Assembly: GCF_001294625.1 (NCBI RefSeq)
Contig: NZ_CP012677.1
Coordinates: forward strand, 1,054,001-1,118,000
Source: Arthrobacter alpinus
GTDB lineage: Bacteria > Actinomycetota > Actinomycetes > Actinomycetales > Micrococcaceae
Length of the DNA stretch: 64,000 nucleotides
Reading direction: 5' to 3'
The notes under the pieces are model-generated. The model was not told the origin of the DNA, searched no databases, and saw only the letters and a list, made by a program, of their open reading frames with translations. The position numbers and the translations under genes were made by a program. This document shows positions 38,515-47,955 of the stretch, in pieces. The first letter of the stretch is position 1, and each line of letters starts with the position of its first letter.

Positions 38515-39632
38515 CGAAAACACAGAATGCGGCACTCTCGGTAGTTCTTGCCGGAGGCGGTTCAGCCGGACATGTCAGCCCTTTGCTGGCCATCGCCGAC
38601 GCTATTCGGGCACAGCTCCCTGATGCTGCCATCGTGGCCGTGGGTACAAAAGAGGGGTTGGAGACCCGGTTGGTACCGGCCGCCGGTTTTGCGCTGGCCA
38701 CCATCGAGCGTATCCCCATGCCTAGGCGACCCTCAGTGGACCTCCTGAAGCTGCCGGTGCGCATGCGCCGGGCTGTTGCCCGCGCCAAGGAAATCCTGAG
38801 TGAGGCGAACGCCGACGTGCTTGTGGGCGTGGGTGGCTATGTCTGCACACCCTTGTACCTGGCCGCGAAGTCGCTGGGCGTGCCCATTGTCATTCATGAA
38901 GCCAACACCAAGGCGGGCCTGGCCAACAAAGTTGGCGCCAGGTACACCAGCTATGTGGGGACGGCGTTTGCTGCGACGAAGATCAGCCATGCCCAACTGG
39001 TGGGGATGCCGATGCGTGCTGCGGTGGCTGGGCTCGACCGCGCAGCCGAGCAGGCTGGTGCCCGCGAACGCCTCGGACTGGACCCAAACCGCCCCACGCT
39101 GATCGTCACGGGCGGCTCGTTGGGAGCCTTGAACTTGAACAAGGCAGTGGCTGGTGCCGTGGGTGCCTTGGGGGAGGCTGGCATCCAGACCCTGCACATC
39201 ACAGGTGCCGGAAAGTCGGTCACCGGGGACGACGGCGGATTGCTCACGGCACCGCTCTACCGGCAAGTTGAGTATGTGGATGCCATGGAGGACGCATACG
39301 CGGCCGCCGATCTGCTGCTGTGCCGCTCAGGGGCGGGGACGGTGTCCGAGGTGGCCGCCGTCGGGCTTCCAGCTGTGTTTGTGCCGCTACCAGTTGGCAA
39401 CGGAGAACAGGCCCGAAACGCTGCCGAGCTGGTGGCGGCAGATGCGGCCGTGCTGGTGGCCGACGAGTCCCTGACCGCGGAGTGGATAGAAGCGAACGTG
39501 CTTCCGCTCTGCCTGGATGCAGGGCAACTGGCGGCCATGTCCGCCCGGGCCAGTAAACTCGGGATTCGTGACGGCGCCCAACGCATGGCGGAGATGATAC
39601 TTGCGGCAAGTGGAAAGCAGGCCACGGCATGA
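38511..39632 (+). CDS. murG: Lipid II synthase (GlcNAc transferase)
   Basis: Transfers GlcNAc from UDP-GlcNAc to lipid I on the inner face of the membrane. 373 residues, GT28 fold. N-terminal loop [33 protein letters not shown], and the C-terminal donor site [27 protein letters not shown] with [12 protein letters not shown] overlaps at both ends join it to ftsW and murC. Confidence 0.96.
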   Translation: MTKTQNAALSVVLAGGGSAGHVSPLLAIADAIRAQLPDAAIVAVGTKEGLETRLVPAAGFALATIERIPMPRRPSVDLLKLPVRMRRAVARAKEILSEANADVLVGVGGYVCTPLYLAAKSLGVPIVIHEANTKAGLANKVGARYTSYVGTAFAATKISHAQLVGMPMRAAVAGLDRAAEQAGARERLGLDPNRPTLIVTGGSLGALNLNKAVAGAVGALGEAGIQTLHITGAGKSVTGDDGGLLTAPLYRQVEYVDAMEDAYAAADLLLCRSGAGTVSEVAAVGLPAVFVPLPVGNGEQARNAAELVAADAAVLVADESLTAEWIEANVLPLCLDAGQLAAMSARASKLGIRDGAQRMAEMILAASGKQATA

Positions 39633-41134
39633 GCGGGAAGAAGACGCCAACACCCTATGAGGCGCCCACCTTGGACGAGCTGGGGCGGGTGCACTTCGTG
39701 GGAATCGGTGGCGCCGGCATGTCTGCCGTCGCGCGGATCATGCTCAGCCAAGGCGTCCCGGTCAGCGGATCCGACGCTAAGACCTCGGCAGTTCTGAACG
39801 AGTTGGCCGCGCTGGGGGCCGTGGTTCACCTCGGCCACGCAGCTGCGAACGTGGCCGCAGCAGATACCTTGGTGGTCTCCACCGCCATCCGGGCCGAGAA
39901 CCCGGAGCTCGTCGCGGCACAACAGGCTGGCATGCGCGTCCTGCACCGCTCTCAGGCCCTCGCCGCGGCCATGTCCGACGACGTGGTGGTGGCTGTTGCC
40001 GGTACACATGGCAAAACCACCACCACCGCCATGATCACGGTCATGCTGCGTGGCTCAGGTGTTGACGCCTCCTTCGCCGTGGGTGGGACGGTGCAGGCCC
40101 TGGGGGTCAACGCAGCGCACGGCCGTGGCGGAGTTTTTGTGGCCGAGGCCGACGAGTCCGATGCGTCCTTCTTGAACTACAAACCACAAATAGCCATTGT
40201 TACCAACCTTGAAGCCGACCACCTGGACCACTATGGGACGGCGGAGGCAGTCTTTGCCTCGTTTGAGGGCTTCGTGTCCCTGCTTCCGGCCACCGGGCTG
40301 TTGGTGGCCTGCGCCGACGACGCCGGATCGGCTAGGTTAGCCGGCAACGCCCGTGCCGCGGGGCGACGCGTGGTGACGTACGGATTCGACCCGGCCGCCG
40401 ATATCCGGCTCGTGGCAGGGGCCGGTGCCGGGCTGAGCAGCCACACCACCGTGCTGCTGCCGGCAGCAGCGGCCAGCGCACCGGCTGTCAGCTGGCCGCT
40501 GCACCTGCAGGTGCCCGGCGCCCATAACGTCAGCAATGCGGCGGCAGCCGTCGCCGTCGCCTTGGAGCTGGGTGTTGACCCGGCTGCCGCACTCGCGGCG
40601 CTGGGAACTTTCAACGGGGCCGCCCGGCGGTTCGAGGCCAAGGGGGAGGGGCGTGGGGTGCGGGTCTTTGACGACTACGCACACCACCCCACCGAAGTTA
40701 CGGCGGCGCTCAAGGCCGCCAGAACGGTGGCCGGCGGGCACAAGGTACACGTCTTGTTCCAGCCACACCTGTTCTCCCGGACCCGCGAATTCGCCGCCGA
40801 CTTCGCCCACGCGCTGGACCTTGCCGATACGGTCGCCGTCCTGGACGTCTACCCTGCACGGGAAGACCCCATTCCCGGTGTCACCAGTACCCTCATCACT
40901 GCATTGCTGCAGGTGCCCATCGGGTATACCCCCGACCCCGCCGTGGCCGTCGCGGTGCTGGTCTCCGGCGCGGGCCCCGGAGACGTCATTATGACCGTGG
41001 GGGCGGGCGACGTCACCGAGTACGGCGCCGCCCTGGTCGCGGCGCTCAACGCGGACCCCCTCAACGCTGGCTCCCTCGAAGGCGTGCCCGTGATTGACTG
41101 CCCCGTGATTGACGACGGCGGCACACATGGTTGA
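39629..41134 (+). CDS. murC: UDP-MurNAc:L-alanine ligase
   Basis: The first Mur ligase, adding L-alanine to UDP-MurNAc. 501 residues. N-terminal [22 protein letters not shown] motif [18 protein letters not shown], then [14 protein letters not shown] and [11 protein letters not shown]. It is translated from an ATGA overlap with murG. MurB, often beside it in other phyla, is absent here. Confidence 0.96.
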   Translation: MSGKKTPTPYEAPTLDELGRVHFVGIGGAGMSAVARIMLSQGVPVSGSDAKTSAVLNELAALGAVVHLGHAAANVAAADTLVVSTAIRAENPELVAAQQAGMRVLHRSQALAAAMSDDVVVAVAGTHGKTTTTAMITVMLRGSGVDASFAVGGTVQALGVNAAHGRGGVFVAEADESDASFLNYKPQIAIVTNLEADHLDHYGTAEAVFASFEGFVSLLPATGLLVACADDAGSARLAGNARAAGRRVVTYGFDPAADIRLVAGAGAGLSSHTTVLLPAAAASAPAVSWPLHLQVPGAHNVSNAAAAVAVALELGVDPAAALAALGTFNGAARRFEAKGEGRGVRVFDDYAHHPTEVTAALKAARTVAGGHKVHVLFQPHLFSRTREFAADFAHALDLADTVAVLDVYPAREDPIPGVTSTLITALLQVPIGYTPDPAVAVAVLVSGAGPGDVIMTVGAGDVTEYGAALVAALNADPLNAGSLEGVPVIDCPVIDDGGTHG

Positions 41135-42389
41135 GCCGCGGCGCCCACGCATCATCCGCTCCCGGCCCGGGGCAACGCCGGCGTCAGGCGCCGCGGTGCC
41201 CGCCCCCACCAATCCAGCACGCACCGGCACTGTCCGGAGCACCAGCGGCAAGGTCACGCTCACGCCGCTGGCCGGTGAATCCCCGGCTTTTGGGGATGGG
41301 TCAGAGCCTGGTCCCGCCTTAGTTCCGGAGGCCACGACACCTGAGGACCTCGATGCCACCTCCTCACCGGGGACCCCAGTGCCGGGGAGTGCCGCTGCCA
41401 CCAAACGAGTCAGTGGCAAGGTGTCGGTCTCTGCCATAGGCGAGAACGCCGAGTCTCCCAGCAATTCGTCGCCCGCCGGAGGCAAACCGGCCACGAGGGC
41501 CAAGTCCACCGCGCCGGTCCACAAGAGTCGCTTCAAAGCGCCTTTTTCCCGAGGCAAACCGGACCAGGATTCTCCAGGTGGCGCTCGCGACGGAGCTCCA
41601 GGAGCTCCCGACGGCGGCGCTAGGAAACCAGTAGAGGAGCCCGGTGCCCGGATACTGGCGTTCCCCGTGCCTTTGCACAAGCGGCGCAGGAAGCGGGTGC
41701 TGCTCACCGCGGCTGGCCTGGCTACCGTGTTGGCGCTGGTGATGGCCGTGTTGCTCTTTTCGCCGGCCCTGGCCGTGAAAACCATCACCTTTGACGGTCA
41801 GAAGCTGGTGGCTGATGCCACGCTCCAAGCGGTCGTCGCGCCCTTGATCAACAAACCCCTGCCGCAAGTGACCCAGGGGGAGGTGACGGCCATGTTGGCG
41901 GAAGTACCGCAGATCAAGAGCTCGAGCATTGAGGCCCGGCCGCCATCTACCTTGCTCATCCATGTGGTGGAGCGCATTCCCGTGGCACTGCTCAAGAGCG
42001 GTGACGAGTTCATTTTGGTGGACCAGGACGGGGTGAAGCTCGGCGCCACCACCGACCCTGCCAGTGTGTCCGTGCCACTCATTGACGGCGGCACCGCGGT
42101 CATCGGGAAAGACACCTTCGTCGCCATCACGGCGGTGCTGGCGACATTGCCTCAATCGGTGCTGAGCATGCTGGCCAGTGCCAGCGCCACCTCCCCGGAT
42201 GCTGTCGAGCTGCAACTTGCCGACGGCCGGGTGGTTGTGTGGGGTAACGCCTCGGATATGGAGCTCAAGGCCCAGGTTTTGGATGCCCTGTTGACGGCGC
42301 CCGCGCCGACGGCGGCACCTGGCAAGCCTGAGCCGGCGCCCGTGAAGGTGTACGACGTTAGCGCACCCCGACATCCTGTGACACGCTAG
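41127..42389 (+). CDS. ftsQ: Cell division protein FtsQ
   Basis: A bitopic divisome protein. About 420 residues, unusually long because of a ~185-residue Pro/Ser/Ala/Gly-rich cytoplasmic N-terminus. One membrane segment follows (VLLTAAGLATVLALVMAVLLF), then the POTRA domain (FSPALAVKTITFDGQKLVADATLQAVV) and the FtsQ beta domain (SSSIEARPPSTLLIHVVERIPVALL). The ATG at 41127 overlaps murC by eight bases. The frame opens 18 bases earlier inside murC, which is less likely. Confidence 0.9.
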   Translation: MVEPRRPRIIRSRPGATPASGAAVPAPTNPARTGTVRSTSGKVTLTPLAGESPAFGDGSEPGPALVPEATTPEDLDATSSPGTPVPGSAAATKRVSGKVSVSAIGENAESPSNSSPAGGKPATRAKSTAPVHKSRFKAPFSRGKPDQDSPGGARDGAPGAPDGGARKPVEEPGARILAFPVPLHKRRRKRVLLTAAGLATVLALVMAVLLFSPALAVKTITFDGQKLVADATLQAVVAPLINKPLPQVTQGEVTAMLAEVPQIKSSSIEARPPSTLLIHVVERIPVALLKSGDEFILVDQDGVKLGATTDPASVSVPLIDGGTAVIGKDTFVAITAVLATLPQSVLSMLASASATSPDAVELQLADGRVVVWGNASDMELKAQVLDALLTAPAPTAAPGKPEPAPVKVYDVSAPRHPVTR

Positions 42390-42511
42390 TGGGGGATATA
42401 GCAGTGGTTGTGGGAGGCTTTTTTTGCGGATTCTTTTCGACACGCGGGCCGGGTTATTGCATGCGGCTCCGATGCACCATAACGTCACTGAGAAGAGTTA
42501 GTTGACATAAC

Positions 42512-42517
42512 TATAAC
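42512..42517 (+). promoter_or_regulatory. Possible -10 of ftsZ
   Basis: TATAAC lies about 110 bases before ftsZ and overlaps the left edge of a perfect palindrome. A TTGACA sits just upstream at 42502-42507, too close to be its -35. The true promoter element pairing is unclear. Confidence 0.3.
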
Positions 42518-42534
42518 CTTCAAGTTGAAGGTTA
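42514..42534. promoter_or_regulatory. Perfect 21-bp palindrome upstream of ftsZ
   Basis: TAACCTTCAA (42514-42523), a central G, then TTGAAGGTTA (42525-42534). It directly follows TTGACATAACTA in the ftsQ-ftsZ gap. It resembles an operator for a dimeric regulator (arms AACCTTCAA) more than a terminator, because no T-tract follows and the stem is AT-rich. Confidence 0.55.
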
Positions 42535-42626
42535 AGCTGGCAAGGTTCAAGTACCGGTTGAATCCACGCGGCAGCAGCAGCACCCCCAAGAACCCAGAAG
42601 TACGATACGAACAAGGGACACTTAAC

Positions 42627-43802
42627 GTGGCAGCACCCCAGAACTACTTGGCAGTCATCAAGGTCGTCGGCATTGGCGGTGGCGGCGTAAATGCAGTGAA
42701 CCGCATGATTGACGTGGGCTTGCGCGGCGTTGAGTTCATCGCCATCAACACTGACGCCCAAGCCTTGTTGATGAGTGACGCAGACGTCAAGCTCGACGTC
42801 GGACGGGAACTAACTCGCGGCCTCGGCGCCGGAGCCAACCCCGACGTCGGACGCCAGGCGGCAGAAGACCACCAGGACGAGATCGAAGAGGTCCTTCGCG
42901 GCGCCGACATGGTCTTCGTGACAGCCGGTGAAGGCGGCGGCACAGGAACAGGTGGTGCGCCCGTCGTTGCCCGCATCGCCCGCACCCTCGGAGCACTGAC
43001 CATCGGTGTGGTCACCCGTCCTTTCACCTTTGAGGGCCGCCGCCGCGCCACCAGTGCCGACAGTGGCATTGAGGCACTGCGTGACGAGGTGGACACGTTG
43101 ATTGTGATCCCCAACGACCGACTTCTTTCCATCAGTGACCGCAACGTCTCCGTCCTTGAGGCGTTCCGTTCAGCTGACCAGGTGCTGCTGTCTGGTGTCC
43201 AGGGCATCACTGACCTCATCACCACCCCCGGCCTGATCAACCTCGACTTTGCCGATGTGAAGTCAGTGATGCAGGGTGCCGGCTCCGCCCTGATGGGCAT
43301 TGGTTCGGCCCGTGGTGAGGACCGCGCCGTGAAGGCTGCGGAACTGGCCATCGCCTCCCCGTTGCTGGAAGCCTCGATTGACGGCGCCCATGGAGTGCTG
43401 CTGTCCATCCAGGGTGGCTCCGACCTTGGGTTGTTTGAAATCAACGAGGCCGCCCGTCTGGTGCAAGAAGTTGCCCACCCCGAGGCGAATATCATCTTCG
43501 GTGCCGTCATTGACGACGCCCTGGGCGACGAGGTCCGTGTCACTGTCATCGCCGCAGGCTTCGATACTCCCGACACCGCCGCCGAATCCAAGGAGAATGC
43601 GGCAACGCCCGTAGCTCCTCCAGTTCCGGCCGCTGTGCCCTCCTCGGGCGCAACGGTGACGAATCTGAACCAGTGGGGCCAGCAGTCCACCTCCCACGTG
43701 CCTAACGACGGCGGTTTCGACGTTGAACTGCCTGCCATCGTGGAGCCAGATCTCACCGGTCACCGTGCCGACGATCTGGATGTGCCCGACTTCCTCAAGT
43801 AA
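42627..43802 (+). CDS. ftsZ: Cell division GTPase FtsZ
   Basis: The tubulin-like GTPase that forms the Z ring. About 391 residues. GTP-binding signature [19 protein letters not shown]-terminal [19 protein letters not shown], the T7-loop region [13 protein letters not shown], a variable linker and the conserved C-terminal peptide [10 protein letters not shown], which binds partners such as SepF and FtsW. GTG at 42627 is chosen because the family N-terminus ([14 protein letters not shown]) starts there and AAGGGA lies about ten bases upstream. The 34 in-frame codons before it show no family similarity and cross the palindrome. FtsA is absent, as usual for the phylum, and SepF encoded nearby takes the tethering role. 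Confidence 0.98.
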   Translation: MAAPQNYLAVIKVVGIGGGGVNAVNRMIDVGLRGVEFIAINTDAQALLMSDADVKLDVGRELTRGLGAGANPDVGRQAAEDHQDEIEEVLRGADMVFVTAGEGGGTGTGGAPVVARIARTLGALTIGVVTRPFTFEGRRRATSADSGIEALRDEVDTLIVIPNDRLLSISDRNVSVLEAFRSADQVLLSGVQGITDLITTPGLINLDFADVKSVMQGAGSALMGIGSARGEDRAVKAAELAIASPLLEASIDGAHGVLLSIQGGSDLGLFEINEAARLVQEVAHPEANIIFGAVIDDALGDEVRVTVIAAGFDTPDTAAESKENAATPVAPPVPAAVPSSGATVTNLNQWGQQSTSHVPNDGGFDVELPAIVEPDLTGHRADDLDVPDFLK

Positions 43803-43828
43803 GCCCCAAAGATTGGCCAGGTTGCGTT

Positions 43829-44584
43829 GTGCTGTGGTTTTGTGAAGAAGTCCACCCAGGACTATGGGTGGGTTTCACCGACTCCGGTGTCGGCAACCTG
43901 GCCTTTCATGTTGGGGATGACCCCGTCCCTGTCACCGCCCGGCGTCAAGCCCTAGATGCGCACGTCACCGCGTTGACAGCCTCCACCGTGCCGCTGCACC
44001 TGCGCTACATGGATCAGGTGCACGGGAACCAAGTGGCGCTAGTAGAGGCCACCGAACCGCCACCTGCGGTCATGGTCCCCACGGCGGACGCGCTGGTGAC
44101 CCACTCAGCCAGTCTTGCGGTGATGGTGGCCGACTGTGTTCCCGTGGTCCTTGCCGGCACCTGTGCGGACGGGAGCCCTGTGCTGGGGGTGGCCCATGCC
44201 GGGCGCCCCGGGGTGGAATCCGGAATTGTCCAAGCCACCGTCGGGGAGCTGCGGGCCGCAGGCGCCGTAACGCTGCATGCCTGGGTGGGGCCCAGCGTCT
44301 GTGGGCGCTGCTACGAGGTGCCAGAGGCCATGCGTACGGCTGTGGCAGCCGTGGAGCCGGCAGCCTACTCCACCACCGCATGGGGGACCCCGGCGCTGGA
44401 CCTGCCGGCCGCCGTCGTCGCCCAATTAGGTGCCCTTGAGGTGCCTGTTCGCGTCATGGGCGTGTGCACCCTGGAACACCTTGGGTTCTTCTCGCACCGC
44501 CGTGCCGTCAGGGACGGCGAAACCGAGGGGCGGTTTGTGGGGTTCGCGGTGATGGCCCGCAACGGCGCTCCGCAGCCTCTTTGA
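43829..44584 (+). CDS. pgeF: PgeF/YfiH-type purine nucleoside phosphorylase (laccase-domain protein)
   Basis: A cytoplasmic protein of 251 residues from the DUF152/CNF1-like family. Members act as purine nucleoside phosphorylase/adenosine deaminase or as a peptidoglycan-editing factor that removes misplaced residues from UDP-MurNAc precursors. Metal-site features: QVHGN, ADCVPVVLA, GVAHAGRPGVESGI and GPSVCGRCYEV. The gene follows ftsZ by 26 bases and precedes the yggS-type gene, the standard order in actinobacteria. The GTG start has only a weak ribosome site, so coupling to ftsZ is possible. Confidence 0.88.
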   Translation: MLWFCEEVHPGLWVGFTDSGVGNLAFHVGDDPVPVTARRQALDAHVTALTASTVPLHLRYMDQVHGNQVALVEATEPPPAVMVPTADALVTHSASLAVMVADCVPVVLAGTCADGSPVLGVAHAGRPGVESGIVQATVGELRAAGAVTLHAWVGPSVCGRCYEVPEAMRTAVAAVEPAAYSTTAWGTPALDLPAAVVAQLGALEVPVRVMGVCTLEHLGFFSHRRAVRDGETEGRFVGFAVMARNGAPQPL

Positions 44585-44614
44585 CACCCGCTAGCCACAA
44601 AGGATAAAAAACTG

Positions 44615-45367
44615 ATGAACGCTCCGGACGCCCGCGCCCTTGCACTGGCACACAACCTCGAGCAGGTCACCGCGCGCATCGACCGTGCCACCGCGGCGGC
44701 GGGCCGCGTGCGCACGCCCACCCTGATAGTCGTCACGAAATTCCACCCGGCGCTTGACGTTCAACGGCTGCGGGCACTCGGGGTCAGGGACGTCGGGGAG
44801 AACCGTGATCAAGAGGCGGCAGCCAAGGCCCTGGACGTTGCCGACGACTCGCTACGCTGGCACTTCATCGGCCAACTCCAAACGAACAAGGCCAAGTCGG
44901 TGGTGCAATACGCCCACTCGGTGCATTCCCTAGACAGGGCGTCGGTCATTGGTGCTCTGGACAAGGCCATGTCGGCCCAGCAGGAGCACGACGGCCGCGC
45001 GGCCTTGGAGTGCTTCATTCAGGTAGACCTTTCCGGGACGTCGACGGATGGGGCGCCGGACACGGGAGCTGGCCCGAGCGGCCGTGGCGGGGCAGCACCT
45101 GCACAAGTCCTGCACCTGGCCGACCTTGTGGCGGCCACGGCGGGGCTGGAACTAGCCGGCGTCATGGCCGTTGCCCCGTTGGGTGTGGACGCCGGTGCGG
45201 CCTTTGAACTATTGGCAGGCATTTCCTCCGACCTAGTCCGCCAGCACCCACACGCTGTTGGAATCTCTGCTGGCATGAGCCAGGACTTGGAGCAAGCGAT
45301 CGACGCCGGTGCGACACACCTGCGTGTCGGTTCCGATATACTCGGCCCGCGTCCTGGTGTGGGGTAG
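44615..45367 (+). CDS. YggS-family PLP homeostasis protein
   Basis: 250 residues. The PLP-binding lysine is in TLIVVTKFHP near residue 46, with HFIGQLQTNKAKSV and LRVGSDILGPR typical of the family. It carries PLP and helps regulate its level and amino-acid pools, with no known catalytic reaction. A Gly/Pro/Ala-rich insert of about 20 residues (GTSTDGAPDTGAGPSGRGG) interrupts the barrel after FIQVDLS and is not usual. AAAGGA precedes the ATG. Confidence 0.92.
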   Translation: MNAPDARALALAHNLEQVTARIDRATAAAGRVRTPTLIVVTKFHPALDVQRLRALGVRDVGENRDQEAAAKALDVADDSLRWHFIGQLQTNKAKSVVQYAHSVHSLDRASVIGALDKAMSAQQEHDGRAALECFIQVDLSGTSTDGAPDTGAGPSGRGGAAPAQVLHLADLVAATAGLELAGVMAVAPLGVDAGAAFELLAGISSDLVRQHPHAVGISAGMSQDLEQAIDAGATHLRVGSDILGPRPGVG

Positions 45368-45441
45368 CGTTTTAGCTGTTGGCAACAACATGCACGCCCC
45401 GCACTTCCCACCCGCAAAAGCAGACTAATGAGGAGCTAACC

Positions 45442-45963
45442 ATGGCTGGTGCTCTGCGCAAGACAATGATCTATCTTGGGCTCGCCGATGGCGACGAGCA
45501 CTACGACGCCGAACAGGCCCCAAGCGTTCACAAGAGCGAAGATTCCGCTGTTGACTACGACAGGGATGCCGTACCGGCGCCGTCCGCAGAACCTGCAACG
45601 CCGAAAGCAGGCGACGAAGAATACCGGGCACCGGTGACACCCATCAAGCGTGCCGCATCGAATCGGGAAGAGGCTGCAAGCTTGCGTCAAATTACAACTG
45701 TTCACCCCCGCTCCTACAATGACGCCAAAATCATTGGCGAAAGCTTCCGCGATGGCATCCCCGTCATCATGAATGTCACGGACATGGGAGAGGCAGACGC
45801 TAAGCGACTCGTTGACTTCTCCGCGGGGCTTGTCTTTGGACTGCGCGGCTCCATAGAACGTGTGACCAACAAAGTCTTCCTGCTTTCGCCGTCCTACATC
45901 GAGGTTCTCGGAGATGACAAGAAGCTCTCCGATACGCAGGCCAGCTTCTTCAACCAGAGCTAA
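45442..45963 (+). CDS. sepF: Cell division protein SepF
   Basis: Tethers FtsZ to the membrane in actinobacteria, which lack FtsA. 173 residues: an N-terminal amphipathic helix for membrane binding ([16 protein letters not shown]), an acidic variable linker, and the C-terminal SepF domain ([29 protein letters not shown] to the end, with [17 protein letters not shown]). ATG at 45442 follows GAGGAGC. The 21-codon upstream extension is rejected because it lacks the helix and has no ribosome site. A strong hairpin follows the stop. Confidence 0.95.
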   Translation: MAGALRKTMIYLGLADGDEHYDAEQAPSVHKSEDSAVDYDRDAVPAPSAEPATPKAGDEEYRAPVTPIKRAASNREEAASLRQITTVHPRSYNDAKIIGESFRDGIPVIMNVTDMGEADAKRLVDFSAGLVFGLRGSIERVTNKVFLLSPSYIEVLGDDKKLSDTQASFFNQS

Positions 45964-45990
45964 AAACTCTCATTTCTTTGCGTAAAGATA

Positions 45991-46021
45991 CATTGCCCGG
46001 GCACTTTGTGCCCGGGCAATG
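45991..46021. terminator. 14-bp perfect hairpin after sepF
   Basis: CATTGCCCGGGCAC (45991-46004) and GTGCCCGGGCAATG (46008-46021) pair perfectly around TTT. It lies 28 bases after the sepF stop. The following bases (CGTTATATA) are AT-rich but not a T-run. It probably ends the ftsZ-sepF transcript. Confidence 0.7.
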
Positions 46022-46106
46022 CGTTATATACGGTACCGGCGTAAAAGCCGTTATTGTTAATACAGCTTGAGTTCTTGACTCCTGCTCCAGCCATCGTCTA
46101 GGGAAT

Positions 46107-46409
46107 GTGAACACGTCCGTGCCAATAGTTTTTGGACTGCTCTATCTGCTGCTCCTGCTGTACTTCCTCACGCTCATGATCCGTCTGGTCTTTGACTGGA
46201 TTCAGGTTTTCTCCCGGGATTGGCGTCCGCGAGGTGCCGCTTTGGTGGCCGCATCCTTCATTTACCGGCTCACCGACCCGCCGCTGCGCAAGCTTCGGGC
46301 ACTGATCCCCCCGCTGCGAATCGGCAACGTGGCACTGGACATTGGCTTCTTGTTGTTGCTCGTGGCAGTGGGCATTGGGATGAGTGTCACAAGGAATTTG
46401 GCAGTTTAG
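46107..46409 (+). CDS. YggT-family membrane protein
   Basis: 100 residues with two hydrophobic regions (IVFGLLYLLLLLYFLTLMIRLVFDWI and VALDIGFLLLLVAVGIGMSV) separated by a loop containing LTDPPLRKLRALIPPLRIG, the YggT/Ycf19 signature. The role in division or osmotic tolerance is not well defined. Its place between sepF and divIVA is conserved. The GTG start has AGGGA a few bases upstream. Confidence 0.88.
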   Translation: MNTSVPIVFGLLYLLLLLYFLTLMIRLVFDWIQVFSRDWRPRGAALVAASFIYRLTDPPLRKLRALIPPLRIGNVALDIGFLLLLVAVGIGMSVTRNLAV

Positions 46410-46554
46410 GCTTGTGCCGTTAGTTTTCAACGGCGAAAAGTTATATTGTAAAAGCGATAGAACCTAAGTGCAGATCGTTAGATTTGTATTCGGTACCGTA
46501 GTTTGGAAGGGCTTAGGCCGATTCCGAACTCGCCACGACCAATGAGGTGACTAG

Positions 46555-47226
46555 ATGGCGCTTACGCCAGAAGACGTTGTCAACAAGCGGTTCCAGCCGA
46601 CGAAATTTCGTGAAGGCTACGACCAGGACGAAGTCGACGACTTTCTTGACGAGATCGTCGTTGAACTGCGCAGACTGCATCAGGAAAATGATGACCTGCG
46701 CAAGAAGCTTGCAGAAAATGCAGCCAATGGCGGTGCAGCTGTCACAGCGGCTTCGCCATTGCTTGCCAAGGCTCCCGAAGTTGAAGAGCCGGTACAAGTT
46801 GCCCCCGTGCAGCCTGTCGTTGCAGAGCCCGTTGTAGAGGCTGCTCCGGTGGTTGAGGCAGCTGCTGCCCCGGCCCCGGCTGCCAGTGTGACGGGTGTTG
46901 AATCTGCTGCCGGCGTTCTCGCCATGGCACAGAGACTGCATGACGAGTATGTCAATGCCGGTGTGGAACAGCGTGACAAGATCATTGCTGAAGCTCAGAT
47001 CGAGGCCAGCACCTTGGTCAACGATGCTCAGGAGAAGAGCCGCAAGACGCTTGGTGCCCTGGAGCAGCAGCGTTCGGTGCTTGAGCGTAAGGTCGAGCAG
47101 TTGCGCGGCTTTGAGCGGGACTACCGGTCACGTTTGAAGACGTACATCGAGGGCCAGTTGCGTGATCTGGATGCCCGCGGTTCCGTAGCGGCTCCTGATT
47201 TCTCGGAAGGCAGTTCCGAGTCTTAA
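46555..47226 (+). CDS. divIVA: Polar growth and division scaffold DivIVA (Wag31)
   Basis: A membrane-curvature-sensing coiled-coil protein that marks poles and septa. 223 residues: the DivIVA N-terminal domain (MALTPEDVVNKRFQPTKFRE, DEVDDFLDEIVVELRRL), an Ala/Val/Pro-rich linker (~60-115), and a second coiled coil (LAMAQRLHDEYVNAGVEQRDKIIAEA to ~205). GAGGTGA lies five bases before the ATG. A cluster of AT-rich -10-like sequences upstream (for example TATATT near 46443 and TAGATT near 46480) suggests its own promoter. In mycobacteria the homologue is phosphorylated by PASTA kinases, and one is encoded in this window. Confidence 0.95.
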   Translation: MALTPEDVVNKRFQPTKFREGYDQDEVDDFLDEIVVELRRLHQENDDLRKKLAENAANGGAAVTAASPLLAKAPEVEEPVQVAPVQPVVAEPVVEAAPVVEAAAAPAPAASVTGVESAAGVLAMAQRLHDEYVNAGVEQRDKIIAEAQIEASTLVNDAQEKSRKTLGALEQQRSVLERKVEQLRGFERDYRSRLKTYIEGQLRDLDARGSVAAPDFSEGSSES

Positions 47227-47340
47227 GGACCAGAACCGGGGTAGGCGGTGTGGGGATTCCCGCGCCGCCGACCTTTGTTGTTAACGACGGTGTCCGCCCA
47301 TGTCGGGCATCTGAAGACCTTCACCAAAGATGAAAGTGTT

Positions 47341-47955
47341 ATGAGCGACGAATCTATGCAGGATCCTGCCGCAACTCCGCCCGACGTTACAATGGTCGAC
47401 GCCGGAGCCTCGTCTCGGCGCTGGACCTTCGTCATGATTTTCGCCGGGTTCGCCGCATTGGCCTATATCTGTGATCAACTGACCAAGTTCTGGGTCACCT
47501 CCACCATGGTAGAGGGGCAAAAGACCCCGGTCATTGACGGGATCCTGCAGTGGTATTTCATCCGGAACCCCGGTGCTGCATTCTCCATCGGCGAGAATTT
47601 CACCTGGTTCTTCACGCTCATCATGGCAGCCGTTTCGGTGTTCATTGTGTTGATCGCCCGCCGAATCGGCTCCGTCTGGTGGGCCATCGGAATGGGCCTG
47701 CTGCTCGGTGGCGCCCTGGGCAACCTCACCGACAGGCTGTTCCGACCGCCGTCGTTCGGCATGGGACATGTGGTTGACTTCATCTCCTTCCCCAACTTCG
47801 CCATTTTCAACATGGCGGACATGGGTGTGGTGGGCGGCGTCATCACCATCTGCATACTGACCCTCGTCGGAGTGCCCATGAACGGCAAAAAAAACATGGC
47901 CGTGGACACACCCGCTGTTGAGATCAACCCTGAAACTGGTACAGACAATGACTGA
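47341..47955 (+). CDS. lspA: Lipoprotein signal peptidase
   Basis: An inner-membrane aspartyl protease that removes signal peptides from prolipoproteins. About 204 residues with four membrane segments. Family motifs are [19 protein letters not shown], and the two catalytic-aspartate regions [14 protein letters not shown] / VVDFISFP and [11 protein letters not shown]. The cytoplasmic N-terminus is ~33 residues. The ATG at 47341 lacks a clear ribosome site. The in-frame extension back to 47248 has no family similarity. The 3' end overlaps the rluD-type gene by eight bases. Confidence 0.93.
   Translation: MSDESMQDPAATPPDVTMVDAGASSRRWTFVMIFAGFAALAYICDQLTKFWVTSTMVEGQKTPVIDGILQWYFIRNPGAAFSIGENFTWFFTLIMAAVSVFIVLIARRIGSVWWAIGMGLLLGGALGNLTDRLFRPPSFGMGHVVDFISFPNFAIFNMADMGVVGGVITICILTLVGVPMNGKKNMAVDTPAVEINPETGTDND

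Noticed and set aside
42417..42427. T-tract after ftsQ as a terminator
   Set aside because: A seven-T run is present but no stable stem precedes it.
42525..42626. 34-codon in-frame extension of ftsZ
   Set aside because: It begins with TTG inside the palindrome, lacks a ribosome site and has no FtsZ similarity.
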